DNA of 18,643 nt from Pseudaeromonas sp038247115 (GTDB lineage Bacteria; Pseudomonadota; Gammaproteobacteria; Enterobacterales; Aeromonadaceae). Numbering within the stretch: the first letter of the stretch is position 1; the number at the start of each line of letters is the position of its first letter. Positions 1 to 6,503 of this stretch are shown here, one piece after another. Location of the stretch: NCBI GenBank assembly GCA_038247115.1, contig JBBRVG010000083.1, positions 1 to 18,643 of the forward strand, read 5' to 3'. Position numbers and translations under genes: made by a program. Under the pieces are notes generated by a model. It was not told where the DNA came from. It did not search any database and was given only the letters and a program-made list of their open reading frames with translations.

Positions 1-45
1 ACTAACACCTGAAGCTAGCGCGTCTACCAATTCCGCCACCATCGC
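1..45 (-). tRNA. tRNA-Leu (CAG), partial at window edge
   Basis: The minus strand reads from position 45 into the 5' half of a tRNA-Leu identical over this stretch to the complete copy at 115-199: acceptor 5' arm GCGATGG, D-arm GGCGGAATTGGTAGACGCG, then the anticodon stem and loop CTTCAGGTG (anticodon CAG). The 3' part lies outside the window, so this is a truncation by the window edge and not a broken gene. It is the downstream member of a tandem pair. Confidence 0.93.
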
Positions 46-114
46 ACAACTTGTCACTGCTTTTATCGTTGTCAGCCAACGCCTGGTTTTTATGTTGCCA
101 ATCAACAGATTACT

Positions 115-199
115 TGGTGCGATAGGAGGGACTCGAACCCTCACACCCGAAGGCACTAACACCTGAAGCTAGCGCGTCTACCAATTCCGCCACCATCGC
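115..199 (-). tRNA. tRNA-Leu (CAG)
   Basis: Minus-strand class II tRNA of 85 nt including an encoded CCA (complement of 115-117). The acceptor arm GCGATGG pairs with CTATCGC, followed by discriminator A. The anticodon loop contains CAG, there is a long variable arm around GTGCCTTCGGGTGT, and the T-arm carries GGTTCGAGTCC. It decodes CUG leucine codons. The second copy lies 69 bp downstream (1-45) with no obvious promoter of its own, so the two are probably co-transcribed from the promoter at 214-241. Confidence 0.96.
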
Positions 200-213
200 A
201 TCTTGCGGCTGGC

Positions 214-241
214 ATTCTATCTATTCTGCCGGGGACGTCAA
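214..241 (-). promoter_or_regulatory. Sigma-70 promoter of the tRNA-Leu pair
   Basis: On the minus strand TTGACG (complement of 236-241) is followed after 16 bp by TAGAAT (complement of 214-219). The stretch between the -10 and the tRNA 5' end is short and GC-rich (GCCAGCCGC), as is typical for stringently controlled stable-RNA promoters. The tRNA begins 14 bp downstream of the -10 element, which implies a very short leader. Confidence 0.75.
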
Positions 242-316
242 CCATTGCTCACTGAATAATTGCCGGATCCACTGGTTTTTTTCGCGACTGGGGTTTTTAT
301 CGCCAGCAGCGCTGCA

Positions 317-1774
317 TTAATGGCCAGCGCTTAACCCCAGGGCATCTTTATACATCTGTTCGTAACTGAGCACCGAATCGCTCCACAGGTAACGGGTGCG
401 CATGGCAGTCTGTTGAACGCGATGATATTCCTCGGGTTCTTGCAGGAAGAACAGCAAGGCCCGACGCAAGGTGGCCAGTAAAGCCAGCGGTTCTGGCTCC
501 TGAAAACTGAACCCGGTTGCGCGCTTGGCCTGATGATCGTAGTCGACCACTGTATCCCGCAGTCCACCGACCGCGCGGATAATCGGCAGGGTGCCATAGG
601 CCAGGCTGTACATCTGGTTCAGACCGCAGGGTTCGAACAGGGAGGGCATCAGGAAAAAGTCGCTGCCCGCCTCGACCAGATGGGCTAATCCATTGTCATG
701 GGCGTTCAGATAGGCCAGGCGATCGGGGTGGGCGGCCATCATCTCGGTCAGCCGCTCTTCCAGCGACGGTTCGCCGGTCCCCACGATCACCACTTGTACC
801 CGATGCACCAGGAATTTTTCCAGGATCGGCAGCAGCAGGTTCAGACCCTTCTGTTCGGTCAGGCGACAGACCATGCCGAACAGCGGCGTATCACCGATAT
901 CCAGTCCGGCGCGCTTTTGCAAGGCGTGCTTGCACAGCTCTTTATCGGCTAGACGGCTGGCATCGTAGTTCACCGGGATCAGCGGATCGGTTTTCGGATC
1001 CCAATCGGCATAGTCGCAGCCATTGATGATACCGCGCACATCGCTGGATCGTTCCTGGAAGTTCTTGGCCATGCCATGGCCGCCCAGATAGGTCATCAAT
1101 TCAGAGGCGTAACTGGGGCTGACGGCATTGATCTTGTCAGCGTAGAGCACACCGCACTTGAGGAAGTTGATGTAGGCATGCCCTTGCAGGATCGATTCAT
1201 TGTAGGTGTCTGTGACTTCCGGCAGCGCCCATAATTGATTGCGCTCGAACACACCCTGAAACGCCCCGTTGTGCACTGTTAATACACTGCGGGTACCTTG
1301 AAAGAAGGAGTTGTTGGCATAACGGGTCTTCAGCAGCATGGGAACCAGAGCTGTATGCCAGTCATTGCAATGGACGATATCGGGTTTGAAGCCAATCTGC
1401 TCGGCAACCTGTAGGCAGGCGGCGGAGAAAAATGCAAAGCGCTCGCCATTGTCGGCATAGGCGTTATTGTTTTCGGCGTACAGACTCTTGCGATCGAAGT
1501 AGTTCGGAAACTCGATCAACATGACAGGGACATCATCCAAATCCATCTGTCGGACCTGGTAGGGGATGTCGGTATGACCCGGACGCGTCGGCAGGGTGAA
1601 ACCACCGAGATGCTGGGATTTTTCCCGTCCGGCAATACTGGCGTAGTAAGGCATGACGATACGAACGTCATGGCCTCGGCGTTTGAGAGCCAATGGCAGG
1701 GCTTTGGCCACATCGGCGAGGCCCCCGGTTTTGGCAAAGCTTTCAACTTCGGAAGCAATGAACAGTATATTCAT
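317..1774 (-). CDS. glgA: Glycogen synthase (ADP-glucose type, GT5)
   Basis: The 485-residue protein transfers glucose from ADP-glucose to the non-reducing end of a growing alpha-1,4-glucan in the cytoplasm. It has the GT5 glycogen synthase layout. KTGGL, the ADP-glucose-binding lysine motif, is at residues 15-19, HCNDWHT at 135-141, VHNGAFQG at 167-174, an Arg/Lys pair in CRLTEQKG at 303-310, and EPCGLNQMYSLAYG with the conserved glutamate at 381. Length matches the family (E. coli about 477). The ATG lies 3 bp after the glgC stop codon, so the two genes are almost certainly one transcript and supply consecutive steps. No glgP or glgB is seen downstream; the tRNA-Leu genes follow instead. 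No clear intrinsic terminator is visible after the stop. Confidence 0.97.
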   Translation of the reverse strand: MNILFIASEVESFAKTGGLADVAKALPLALKRRGHDVRIVMPYYASIAGREKSQHLGGFTLPTRPGHTDIPYQVRQMDLDDVPVMLIEFPNYFDRKSLYAENNNAYADNGERFAFFSAACLQVAEQIGFKPDIVHCNDWHTALVPMLLKTRYANNSFFQGTRSVLTVHNGAFQGVFERNQLWALPEVTDTYNESILQGHAYINFLKCGVLYADKINAVSPSYASELMTYLGGHGMAKNFQERSSDVRGIINGCDYADWDPKTDPLIPVNYDASRLADKELCKHALQKRAGLDIGDTPLFGMVCRLTEQKGLNLLLPILEKFLVHRVQVVIVGTGEPSLEERLTEMMAAHPDRLAYLNAHDNGLAHLVEAGSDFFLMPSLFEPCGLNQMYSLAYGTLPIIRAVGGLRDTVVDYDHQAKRATGFSFQEPEPLALLATLRRALLFFLQEPEEYHRVQQTAMRTRYLWSDSVLSYEQMYKDALGLSAGH

Positions 1775-1777
1775 GAA

Positions 1778-2995
1778 TTAGAAACCAACTCTGGCGCCCT
1801 TGGGCACAACAACAATCCCCTGGTCCGAAACGGTAAACCGTTCCCGATCGTGGGCGAGATTCTCACCGATCACAACGCCCGGTGCAATTTCAACATGCTT
1901 ATCAATAATGGTTCGCCGGATCCGGCACCCTTCGCCAATCTTCACATCCCCCAGCAGGACCGACTCCTCGATCTTGCTGCCACAGGCCAGATTACAGCGA
2001 AATCCCATCACGCTCCGCTCTATGCTGCTGCCCTGGATGTAGCAGCCTGCCGAGATCAATGAATGGGAAATGCAGGCCTGATGTTCGGCGGTATTGATAA
2101 AGGTGGCCGGCGGTAGTGGCGGGTAATAGGTATGCAACGGCCACTTGCGGTTATATAAGGAGAAGGGTGGATTGTCGGCGACTAAATCCATATGGGCCTG
2201 CCAGTAGCTGTCGATGTTGCCGACATCGCGCCAATACACGGCGGTCTTTTCACCCTCGACTTTGTTATTGCTGTAGTCGTAGACATAGACAGCGGCTCTG
2301 GGATAGAGGTCGGGAATAATGTCGCGGCCGAAATCATGGCTGGAGGCTTCGTTCTCGGCATCCAGCGTGAGCTCGCTATATAGGGTCTGGGTTTCGAACA
2401 CATAGTTGCCCATCGAAGCCAGGGCATGGTCCGGATCATTGGGCAATGATTTGGGATGCTTGGGTTTTTCTTCAAAGCCAATCATTTGGCCCGCTTCATT
2501 GACTTCTATGATGCCAAACAGATGGGCCTGGGCTATGGGAACCCGGATAGCCGCCACGGTCAAAGCGGCTTTTTTTTCTTTGTGGAAGTCCACCATCTGG
2601 CGAATGTCCATCTTGTAGATATGGTCGCTGCCAAAGACGCAGACATGGTCGGGGGCAGTGAGCTCGACAAACCCCATGTTTTGGTAGATAGCATCGGCGG
2701 TACCATCGTACCAACGCTTGCCCATCCGCATTTGCGCCGGGATCGGATCAATGAAGCGGCCGGTGATCCCCGTCAGGTTCCAGCCTTTTTTCATATGCAA
2801 GTAGAGGGATTGGGACTTGAATTGGGTCAGAACATAGATGCGCAGGAAGTCAGAATTCACGAAATTGTTCAGCACAAAATCGATCAGCCGGTAACTGCCA
2901 CCGAAGGGGACTGAAGGTTTGCTGCGGGTGACCGTCAGGGGTTGCAGACGTGTGCCTTCCCCGCCTGCCAGTATCATCGCCAATACACCTGCCAT
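1778..2995 (-). CDS. glgC: Glucose-1-phosphate adenylyltransferase (ADP-glucose pyrophosphorylase)
   Basis: The 405-residue enzyme makes ADP-glucose from glucose-1-phosphate and ATP, the committed step of bacterial glycogen synthesis, and is normally an allosteric homotetramer. The N-terminal nucleotidyltransferase domain has LAGGEGTRLQPLT (residues 9-21), SKPSVPFGGSYRLIDF (25-40, with the activator-site lysine region), WYDGTADA (95-102), FGSDHIYKMD (121-130) and FEEKP (174-178, glucose-1-phosphate lysine). The C-terminus from about residue 305 shows the hexapeptide left-handed beta-helix pattern. It is slightly shorter than the 431-residue E. coli protein. The ATG has GGAG 7 nt upstream on the minus strand. 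The 130-bp gap to rsmC must hold its promoter; three copies of ATCGCTT occur there. Confidence 0.97.
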   Translation of the reverse strand: MAGVLAMILAGGEGTRLQPLTVTRSKPSVPFGGSYRLIDFVLNNFVNSDFLRIYVLTQFKSQSLYLHMKKGWNLTGITGRFIDPIPAQMRMGKRWYDGTADAIYQNMGFVELTAPDHVCVFGSDHIYKMDIRQMVDFHKEKKAALTVAAIRVPIAQAHLFGIIEVNEAGQMIGFEEKPKHPKSLPNDPDHALASMGNYVFETQTLYSELTLDAENEASSHDFGRDIIPDLYPRAAVYVYDYSNNKVEGEKTAVYWRDVGNIDSYWQAHMDLVADNPPFSLYNRKWPLHTYYPPLPPATFINTAEHQACISHSLISAGCYIQGSSIERSVMGFRCNLACGSKIEESVLLGDVKIGEGCRIRRTIIDKHVEIAPGVVIGENLAHDRERFTVSDQGIVVVPKGARVGF

Positions 2996-3125
2996 GCCTA
3001 TACTCCAACTGATGAAATCGCTTTCATTGTGCTAACAAAAAATTACATCGAATCGCTTGAGGTAATTATTATCGCTTTTTGAATCTAACAGATTGAACAA
3101 ACGCTTGTTAAAACAATTTTGTCCG

Positions 3126-4169
3126 TCAAAAGCTGTGATACAGCCTGAACTTTTTGTCTTCGGCCAGGATCTGCTGATGACGAAAAGCCTTCTGCAGGAA
3201 GGGCTGGTATTTCAGGAAGGCATTGGCGACCAGCAACAGTGACCCGCGAGGCGCCAGCTTCTGGGGGGCTTGCTCGATCAGTTGTTCCGTGGGGCCATAC
3301 AGCGTCTTGAGCCCGGCATGAAACGGTGGATTGGTGACAATATGTTGCACTTTTCCCTGTACGTCCGACAACATATCGGAGGGGTAAACCTGGGCACTGA
3401 GCTGATTGGCTGCCAGGGTGCGGCGGGCACTCTCCAGCGCCAGGGCATTGATGTCACACATCTCGACCTCCAGTTCCGGATGCAGGGCACACAGGGCACT
3501 GCCGATTACTCCGGCGCCGCAGCCCATATCCAGCACGCGTCCTCGCAGGCGGGGCAAATGCTCCAGCAGCATGCGGGTGCCTTCATCCAGCCCATCGGCG
3601 CTAAACACCCCCGGTAGTGCCACGACCTGCAAGTCGCGGTCACCAAACGTCACTGTATAGTGCTGCAGCCAGCTCTCGAGCTGAAACGGCGTGACTGGGT
3701 GTTCGAGCGCGGCATGGATCAGCGAGCAGCGCCGGGCGCTATCCAGCTTCTGACACTGGCGGGTGTATTGGGCCAGCAGCTTGTCGGCCCCATTGATGCC
3801 GCCACGATTATCGCCGACCAGGAAAATGTCGCTGCCGCTGTGCAGGTGGGGCAGCAGATTTGCCAGCAGATAATGGATTTCGGCCTTGGCCTTGGGCAGC
3901 AGCAGCAAGAGCGCATCGAAGGCGGGCGGAGCCGCATTAAGCTGGTGACTGAACGGGATCTGCACCTGACCCGCGTCGGGAGTATGCAGAGCCGTGAGTT
4001 GCCGCCAACGGCCGTAATCTGTGGTAAATAGGGTGGCCGATGCCGCAGCGGAGGCCAGAGCTAGCGGGTAGTTGTCTTCCATGTAACCGGCGATCAACAG
4101 ATGCTTGCCCGCAAACTGGGCGGCATTGCGTTCCAGCAACTGGCTGACAGGGCTTTGAGCTGTGGACAT
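3126..4169 (-). CDS. rsmC: 16S rRNA (guanine1207-N2)-methyltransferase RsmC
   Basis: RsmC methylates G1207 of 16S rRNA in the assembled 30S subunit using SAM. The protein has the family's duplicated organisation: a degenerate N-terminal methyltransferase-like half, then an active C-terminal half with VLDMGCGAG (about residues 212-220) for SAM binding and VTNPPF (278-283), the catalytic motif of guanine/adenine N-methyltransferases. I chose the ATG at 4169, giving 347 residues (E. coli 343). It has GAGG 7 nt upstream, the N-terminus MSTAQSPVSQLLERN aligns with the family start, and a TATAAT -10 lies about 30 bp upstream. An in-frame extension back to 4256 would cross that promoter and looks artefactual. 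It is divergent from dapA and probably monocistronic. Confidence 0.93.
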   Translation of the reverse strand: MSTAQSPVSQLLERNAAQFAGKHLLIAGYMEDNYPLALASAAASATLFTTDYGRWRQLTALHTPDAGQVQIPFSHQLNAAPPAFDALLLLLPKAKAEIHYLLANLLPHLHSGSDIFLVGDNRGGINGADKLLAQYTRQCQKLDSARRCSLIHAALEHPVTPFQLESWLQHYTVTFGDRDLQVVALPGVFSADGLDEGTRMLLEHLPRLRGRVLDMGCGAGVIGSALCALHPELEVEMCDINALALESARRTLAANQLSAQVYPSDMLSDVQGKVQHIVTNPPFHAGLKTLYGPTEQLIEQAPQKLAPRGSLLLVANAFLKYQPFLQKAFRHQQILAEDKKFRLYHSF

Positions 4170-4199
4170 GTTCGGGCCTCGGCGGGGTATGGGGGGCGA

Positions 4200-4228
4200 A
4201 TTATACATGAGATACAGAGGCTTGACAT
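4200..4228 (-). promoter_or_regulatory. Probable rsmC promoter
   Basis: On the minus strand a perfect TATAAT (complement of 4200-4205) lies 30 bp upstream of the chosen rsmC ATG. The -35 position at 17-bp spacing reads ATGTCA, a weak match, so an accessory factor or a weak promoter is likely. The element excludes the longer upstream start for rsmC. Confidence 0.5.
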
Positions 4229-4253
4229 TTCTGCAGCGATGCAGAACTATGCT
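4222..4253 (+). promoter_or_regulatory. Candidate dapA leader promoter with embedded palindrome
   Basis: A perfect TTGACA -35 (4222-4227) faces dapA. Possible -10 hexamers are AACTAT at 17-bp spacing (4245-4250) or TATGCT at 20 bp (4248-4253); both are imperfect. A perfect 7-bp inverted repeat, TTCTGCA-gcga-TGCAGAA (4229-4246), fills the spacer, which is an operator-like position. The elements are seen directly; promoter activity is inferred. Confidence 0.35.
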
Positions 4254-4283
4254 CATTCATTGCACACTTATGTAGTTTGGCCG

Positions 4284-4355
4284 ATGACAAATTTGAGTCT
4301 GAAACGAAAATACAATAAACCTCTGAAACCTGAGGTTTTTTTCGTTTCCGCGTAA
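4284..4355 (+). CDS. Candidate leader peptide upstream of dapA
   Basis: A 23-codon ORF starts at ATG 4284 and stops at TAA 4353-4355. It encodes MTNLSLKRKYNKPLKPEVFF followed by VSA. It has four lysine codons in nine residues (positions 7, 9, 12, 15) and overlaps the long stem-loop at 4301-4348. Its stop lies inside GCGTAAC, the segment able to pair with the 5' arm of the downstream terminator. That geometry resembles a translational attenuator for a lysine-pathway gene. Against it: there is no convincing Shine-Dalgarno sequence, and lysine genes are more commonly controlled by riboswitches. Treat this as a hypothesis. Confidence 0.2.
   Translation: MTNLSLKRKYNKPLKPEVFFVSA
4301..4348 (+). 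promoter_or_regulatory. Long two-part stem-loop in the dapA leader
   Basis: The outer arms GAAACGAAAA (4301-4310) and TTTTCGTTTC (4339-4348) are perfectly complementary. Inside them AAACCTC (4317-4323) pairs with GAGGTTT (4332-4338) around an 8-nt loop, leaving a one-sided 6-nt bulge. The 3' side has a seven-T run, so the inner hairpin alone could act as an intrinsic terminator on the plus strand. Together with the terminator at 4382-4417 it gives two stacked structures ahead of dapA. Confidence 0.6.
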
Positions 4356-4381
4356 CGGTCGTCCGCCCTTGGCAGATTCAT

Positions 4382-4417
4382 AAACCCCGGTTACGCAGCC
4401 CGTAACCGGGGTTTTTT
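4382..4417 (+). terminator. Strong intrinsic terminator upstream of dapA
   Basis: A perfect 14-bp stem, AAACCCCGGTTACG (4382-4395) with CGTAACCGGGGTTT (4401-4414), closes a 5-nt loop CAGCC and runs into six Ts. It points towards dapA, only about 35 bp before its start codon, while the gene on the other side (rsmC) is transcribed away. It must therefore end a short leader RNA or small RNA, or act as an attenuator. GCGTAAC at 4350-4356 can pair with GTTACGC at 4390-4396 and would then break the terminator stem. Confidence 0.8.
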
Positions 4418-4451
4418 GTTCCGGATACCGAGTTTTCAAAAAGGAGTTTGT

Positions 4452-5324
4452 ATGATTCAAGGTTCAATCGTAGCGCTGATTACCCCCTTCCGTGATGGTC
4501 GGCTGGATGAAGAAGCGCTCACCAAAATGGTGGAATGGCATATCGAGCAGGGTACCCACGGCATAGTGCCGGTGGGGACCACCGGGGAGAGCCCGACTCT
4601 GTCTCATGATGAGCATTGCCGAGTCATCGAATTAGTCGTCAAGCAGGCGGCGGGTCGAGTGCCGGTGATTGCTGGTGCTGGCTCGAATAATCCCATTGAA
4701 GCGATTGAATACACCCGGGTAGCCGAGCGTGCCGGTGCCGATGCAACCCTGCATGTGGCGGGTTATTACAACCGTCCGAATCAGGATGGCCTCTATCACC
4801 ATTTCAAGATGGTGCACGACGAGACCAATATCCCGATTATTCTGTACAACATACCGCCGCGCGCGATTGTCGATATTCAGCCGCAGACCATGGCACGCCT
4901 GGCCGAGTTGCCGCGCATCATAGGTGTCAAGGATGCAACCGGAGATCTCGCCCGCCCCTGGAGCGAGCGTCAGCTGATCAAGAAGCCTTTCACCTGGTTA
5001 TCGGGCGAGGATGCCACCGCCGTTGCCTATAACGTGGGTGGTGGTACTGGCTGTATTTCGGTGACCGGGAACGTGGCTCCCAAGCTGGTCGCTCAGGTGC
5101 AAGAACTGACGCTGGCGGGCGATTGGGCGGCGGCGCGTGCTTTGCAGGATCGCCTGATCCCCTTGCATCAGGTTATGTTTGCCGAGCCGAGCCCGGCAGG
5201 TGCAAAATACGCGGCTTCGCTGCTGGGTCTGTGCACCGCAGAGTGCCGGGTGCCAGTGATGCCGTTGAGTGCGGCAACCCAAGAGCGCATCCGCAGCGTC
5301 ATGACCCAGCTGGAATTGATCTGA
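4452..5324 (+). CDS. dapA: 4-hydroxy-tetrahydrodipicolinate synthase
   Basis: The 290-residue TIM-barrel enzyme condenses pyruvate with aspartate semialdehyde, the first committed step to diaminopimelate and lysine. Catalytic residues line up with E. coli DapA shifted by one: Thr43 and Thr44 in GTTGESPT, Tyr106 in GYYNRP, Tyr132 in LYN, Arg137 in PPR, and the Schiff-base Lys160 in IGVKDATG. The ATG at 4452 has AGGAG 5 nt upstream and aligns with the family start. Stretches such as GEDATAVAYNVGGGTGCISV, PPRAIVDI and the N-terminal SIVALITPFRDG resemble alphaproteobacterial DapA more than the enteric one, and the usual TP before the YYN tyrosines is AG here. Gammaproteobacterial dapA normally sits beside bamC, so this may be a second or transferred copy. 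Confidence 0.9.
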   Translation: MIQGSIVALITPFRDGRLDEEALTKMVEWHIEQGTHGIVPVGTTGESPTLSHDEHCRVIELVVKQAAGRVPVIAGAGSNNPIEAIEYTRVAERAGADATLHVAGYYNRPNQDGLYHHFKMVHDETNIPIILYNIPPRAIVDIQPQTMARLAELPRIIGVKDATGDLARPWSERQLIKKPFTWLSGEDATAVAYNVGGGTGCISVTGNVAPKLVAQVQELTLAGDWAAARALQDRLIPLHQVMFAEPSPAGAKYAASLLGLCTAECRVPVMPLSAATQERIRSVMTQLELI

Positions 5325-5358
5325 TTGCCAGATTGGCATCGAGAGTGAACAGCCTATC

Positions 5359-5382
5359 GGGGGATCATGGATCCCCCTTTTT
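5359..5382 (+). terminator. Intrinsic terminator after dapA
   Basis: GGGGGATC (5359-5366) pairs with GATCCCCC (5370-5377) around ATG, followed by TTTTTATT. It lies 35 bp after the dapA stop and only about 20 bp before the ribosome-binding site of the phosphatase gene, so that gene needs read-through or a promoter within or downstream of the hairpin. Confidence 0.88.
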
Positions 5383-5416
5383 ATTGCATCTGATTCTGAC
5401 AGCGAGGATGAACCCC

Positions 5417-6022
5417 ATGTGGCAGCGTTACAAAGCCCTGATCTTTGATATGGATGGCACGTTGGTCGACTCTATGCCCCTGCATCTGGCGGCCTGGCAA
5501 CTCACTGCCCGGGAGTTTGGTTTCGTCTGTGATAAGGAGTGGCTCTACGCTCGTGGTGGTGTTCCAAGTCGCAAGATTGCCGCGCTGATTGCCCATGAGC
5601 AGCAGATAGAGCTGGATGCCGAGGCCGTTGCTCGCAGCAAAACGGCCCACTACGTGGCTATGATCGAGCAGGCGACGCCGTTTCCGGCCATGGTGGAGTT
5701 AGTGCAGCAGGCGGCGGCAACGCTGCCGATGGCCATCGGCACCGGATCCTTGCATACGAATGCCGAGCGGATCCTGGCGCAAAGCGGGCTGGGGCTTTAT
5801 ATCCACACCGTGGTGGCTGCGGATGATGTGCAGGGACATAAACCAGCACCCGATACCTTCCTGCTGGCGGCTGAGCATCTGGGGATTGCGGCCGCCGATT
5901 GCCTGGTGTTTGAAGATACCGAAATTGGCCGATTGGCGGCACTGGCTGCCGGGATGGATTGTGTCATGGTCATTGAGGGGGAGCCGGATTGGACGACCCT
6001 GACGACAGGGCATGCAAGCTGA
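5417..6022 (+). CDS. yqaB: YqaB-like HAD phosphatase (fructose-1-phosphate / 6-phosphogluconate type)
   Basis: A 201-residue HAD-superfamily hydrolase close to E. coli YqaB, which dephosphorylates small sugar phosphates such as fructose-1-phosphate. All four HAD motifs are present: DMDGT (residues 11-15, nucleophile Asp11 and acid/base Asp13), GTGS (108-111), Lys142 in HKPAPD and FEDTEIG (165-171). I place the start at ATG 5417 because GAGG lies 9 nt upstream and the N-terminus MWQRYKALIFDMDGT matches MYERYAGLIFDMDGT of YqaB. The in-frame ATG at 5408 directly abuts GAGG, too close to use. The substrate is inferred from family. It faces the hfq-like gene tail to tail. Confidence 0.87.
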   Translation: MWQRYKALIFDMDGTLVDSMPLHLAAWQLTAREFGFVCDKEWLYARGGVPSRKIAALIAHEQQIELDAEAVARSKTAHYVAMIEQATPFPAMVELVQQAAATLPMAIGTGSLHTNAERILAQSGLGLYIHTVVAADDVQGHKPAPDTFLLAAEHLGIAAADCLVFEDTEIGRLAALAAGMDCVMVIEGEPDWTTLTTGHAS

Positions 6023-6030
6023 AATGAACA

Positions 6031-6049
6031 AGGCCCCTGAATGGGGCCT
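6031..6049. terminator. Hairpin between convergent yqaB and hfq-like genes
   Basis: AGGCCCC (6031-6037) pairs with GGGGCCT (6043-6049) around TGAAT. The stem is symmetrical. The minus-strand tail (TTGTTCATTT) is moderately U-rich and the plus-strand tail is not, so it fits best as terminator of the hfq-like gene, perhaps serving both sides. Confidence 0.6.
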
Positions 6050-6076
6050 CGTGCTATGCATCAAGAAGACGTGGAC

Positions 6077-6439
6077 TTAGTTTTGCGTCGTGTCGTCAGG
6101 AGTGCTATTGCGACGATCTTCATAGCTACCACCGCGTTGTTCCATGCCGGGACGCGGCGGGCGGCGGGGACGCTGGATACTGCTGCCCATGCGGCTGGTA
6201 AGTAGCGCTATGGTAGAAATCTTGGCCTTGTAAATCATCTGCTGGTTACCGTGAGCGTCAGTCAGCAATACGCTGTACTGATCGAAGCCACTGATGATGC
6301 CTTCCAGCTTGATACCGCTGACCAGAAAGATGGCGACCTGACTGCGGTTTTTTCTCAACCAGTTAAGTGCTGAGTCCTGACCATTCCCGAGAGAGAAGGC
6401 CTGTTCTAGGGTCGAGAAATTTTGGGTTTCCGCCGTCAT
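6077..6439 (-). CDS. Divergent Hfq-like (Sm-fold) RNA-binding protein
   Basis: The 120-residue protein has an Hfq core at about residues 21-80 aligning with E. coli Hfq from Gln8. QD (21-22, Gln8/Asp9), the Sm1 stretch VAIFLVSGIKLEGIISGFDQ (35-54) and Sm2 MIYKAKISTI (68-77) are visible. Rim residues survive as Arg29, Lys30 and Arg32. Differences from canonical Hfq: YKHAIST becomes YKAKIST, so proximal-face His57 is Ala; Phe42 is Tyr, Tyr25 is Phe, Gln33 is Glu; the loop before Sm2 is two residues longer; a 20-residue N-terminal extension precedes the core; and the tail is rich in Arg and Pro (RPRRPPRPG). Canonical hfq lies beside miaA and hflX, so this is probably a paralogue with altered RNA preference. 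Start ATG 6439 has GGGA upstream; a GTG at 6454 lacks one. Confidence 0.85.
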   Translation of the reverse strand: MTAETQNFSTLEQAFSLGNGQDSALNWLRKNRSQVAIFLVSGIKLEGIISGFDQYSVLLTDAHGNQQMIYKAKISTIALLTSRMGSSIQRPRRPPRPGMEQRGGSYEDRRNSTPDDTTQN

Positions 6440-6473
6440 GTTATTGAGTCCCACTAGGTCTGATGAACGCCTG

Positions 6474-6503
6474 ATTGTGCTCGATGGGCGGGGGGCTTGT
6501 CAA
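6474..6503 (-). promoter_or_regulatory. Candidate promoter of the hfq-like gene
   Basis: On the minus strand a perfect TTGACA (complement of 6498-6503) is followed after 18 bp by CACAAT (complement of 6474-6479), 35 bp before the ATG. The -35 lies in the loop of a 7-bp inverted repeat, GCGGGGG (6488-6494) and CCCCCGC (6510-6516), which could be an operator or a structure at the end of the yibH transcript. Confidence 0.5.

Noticed and set aside
1..199. Repeat of about 45 bp as a mobile-element or attachment-site duplication
   Set aside because: The repeat is explained by two tandem tRNA-Leu genes; no integrase or other mobile-element gene is present nearby.
1574..2062. Long plus-strand ORF across the glgA-glgC junction
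   Set aside because: It runs antisense to two clearly coding enzymes, has no ribosome-binding site and no recognisable domain; it is a shadow of their codon pattern.
4170..4256. N-terminal extension of rsmC to 4256
   Set aside because: It would place the TATAAT -10 element inside the gene and make the protein 29 residues longer than the family; ATG 4169 has a good ribosome-binding site.
4257..4460. Minus-strand ORF between rsmC and dapA
   Set aside because: It runs through the perfect terminator stem and the stem-loop, which explain the sequence better; no homology recognised.
5123..5416. Upstream extension of the yqaB reading frame into dapA
   Set aside because: The frame is open by chance across the end of dapA and its terminator. 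The HAD family N-terminus and the GAGG site set the start at 5417.
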